This document shows, piece after piece, positions 5,686-5,872 of a DNA stretch of 5,872 bases. Under the pieces are notes generated by a model that searched no databases, was not told the DNA's origin, and worked only from the letters and a program-made list of their open reading frames with translations. The DNA is taken from positions 1-5,872 of the forward strand of contig JADFTG010000091.1 of the NCBI GenBank assembly GCA_022560365.1. The letters are read 5' to 3'. Source of the DNA: Chloroflexota bacterium. Lineage in GTDB: Bacteria > Chloroflexota > Dehalococcoidia > SM23-28-2 > RBG-16-64-32. Made by a program: the position numbers and the translations under genes. How positions within the stretch are numbered: position 1 is the first letter of the stretch; each line of letters begins with the position of its first letter.

Positions 5686-5820
5686 AGAAGCCGTTAATCC
5701 TCTGTATAGTTGGATGCCCGGACTACTCGTCGGCGTTGCGGCACGAGAGTTAACGAACGGTGAATCTCGCGCGCGTTATGGTTGAGCGCGTGCTATCCTG
5801 CGCCCCGAAAGGAGTCCCAA
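5686..5820. promoter_or_regulatory. Divergent intergenic/promoter region
   Basis: This gap lies between the leftward hydrolase and the rightward gene at 5821, so promoters for both should be here. Candidates are minus-strand TATACA (5703-5708) for the hydrolase and an extended -10, TGCTATCCT (5791-5799), for the rightward gene. Neither has a good -35. Two other structures could be operators: the palindrome GTTAAC (5749-5754), and CGCGC (5770-5774) facing GCGCG (5786-5790). These are pattern-level suggestions. Confidence 0.4.
5808..5814 (+). promoter_or_regulatory. Strong Shine-Dalgarno of the rightmost gene
   Basis: AAAGGAG sits six bases before the ATG at 5821. It is the best ribosome binding site in the window and the main reason for accepting the truncated gene that follows. 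Confidence 0.8.
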
Positions 5821-5872
5821 ATGGCACGCCTCGCCGGCCGGTACCTCATGATCGAGCAGCTCCTGGCAGACG
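5821..5872 (+). CDS. Partial CDS, possible ThDP-dependent enzyme N-terminus
   Basis: The first 17 residues of a gene cut by the window edge: MARLAGRYLMIEQLLAD. The pattern (short basic start, small residues, then a helix ending LLAD) resembles the opening of thiamine-diphosphate enzymes of the acetolactate synthase/benzoylformate decarboxylase group, where the next residues are usually GVxxVFGxPG. That continuation is not in the window, so the family call is a guess from a short stretch. That a gene starts here is well supported by the strong Shine-Dalgarno and the divergent arrangement. If correct, the product would be a cytosolic enzyme of 2-oxo-acid decarboxylation or carboligation. Confidence 0.4.
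   Translation, partial: MARLAGRYLMIEQLLAD

Noticed and set aside
5821..5872. Oxalyl-CoA decarboxylase, which would link with formate dehydrogenase in oxalate breakdown
   Set aside because: Only 17 residues are visible; they fit many ThDP enzymes at best, and no formyl-CoA transferase is present.

Overview
The window is high-GC bacterial DNA with strongly G/C-biased third codon positions. It carries complete metabolic and transport genes, two tRNA genes and a patch of scrambled gene remnants. Gene style suggests an environmental bacterium of Chloroflexota or actinobacterial type. No taxonomic marker is present, so this is only a guess. No phage, transposase, CRISPR array or secretion locus is visible.

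Layout, left to right. Positions 14-1015 on the minus strand hold remnants of three unrelated enzymes: argininosuccinate synthase, aldehyde dehydrogenase and enoyl-CoA hydratase. They are joined in one stop-free frame at short stretches that both partners could share. Each is an internal or terminal slice of its family, and codon habits differ between slices. The block is either a real recombination scar or a chimeric assembly, and it is the most unusual part of the window. Positions 1081-3172 on the plus strand carry a likely two-gene unit: a complete NAD-dependent formate dehydrogenase, then an isocitrate lyase/PEP mutase family enzyme 34 bases downstream. Positions 3374-3529 hold tRNA-Gln(CUG) and tRNA-Glu(CUC), followed by a strong hairpin at 3541-3568. 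That hairpin also lies just beyond the end of the convergent transporter gene.

Positions 3585-5685 on the minus strand carry an alpha/beta hydrolase (lipase/esterase-like) and then a 12-TM drug-exporter-type MFS protein. A gap of about 135 bases (5686-5820) separates the hydrolase from a divergent gene that starts at 5821 behind a strong Shine-Dalgarno. Only 17 residues of that gene are inside the window. They resemble the N-terminus of thiamine-diphosphate-dependent decarboxylase/acetolactate-synthase-type enzymes.

Functional picture (inference): formate dehydrogenase would make NADH and CO2 from formate, and the neighbouring lyase acts on a 2-hydroxy- or 2-oxo-acid. Together they suggest C1/short-organic-acid metabolism, but no complete pathway is visible. 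I found no convincing new multi-gene system. The items most worth follow-up are the three-way chimera, three natural substitutions in the formate dehydrogenase, and a four-cysteine cluster in the hydrolase.
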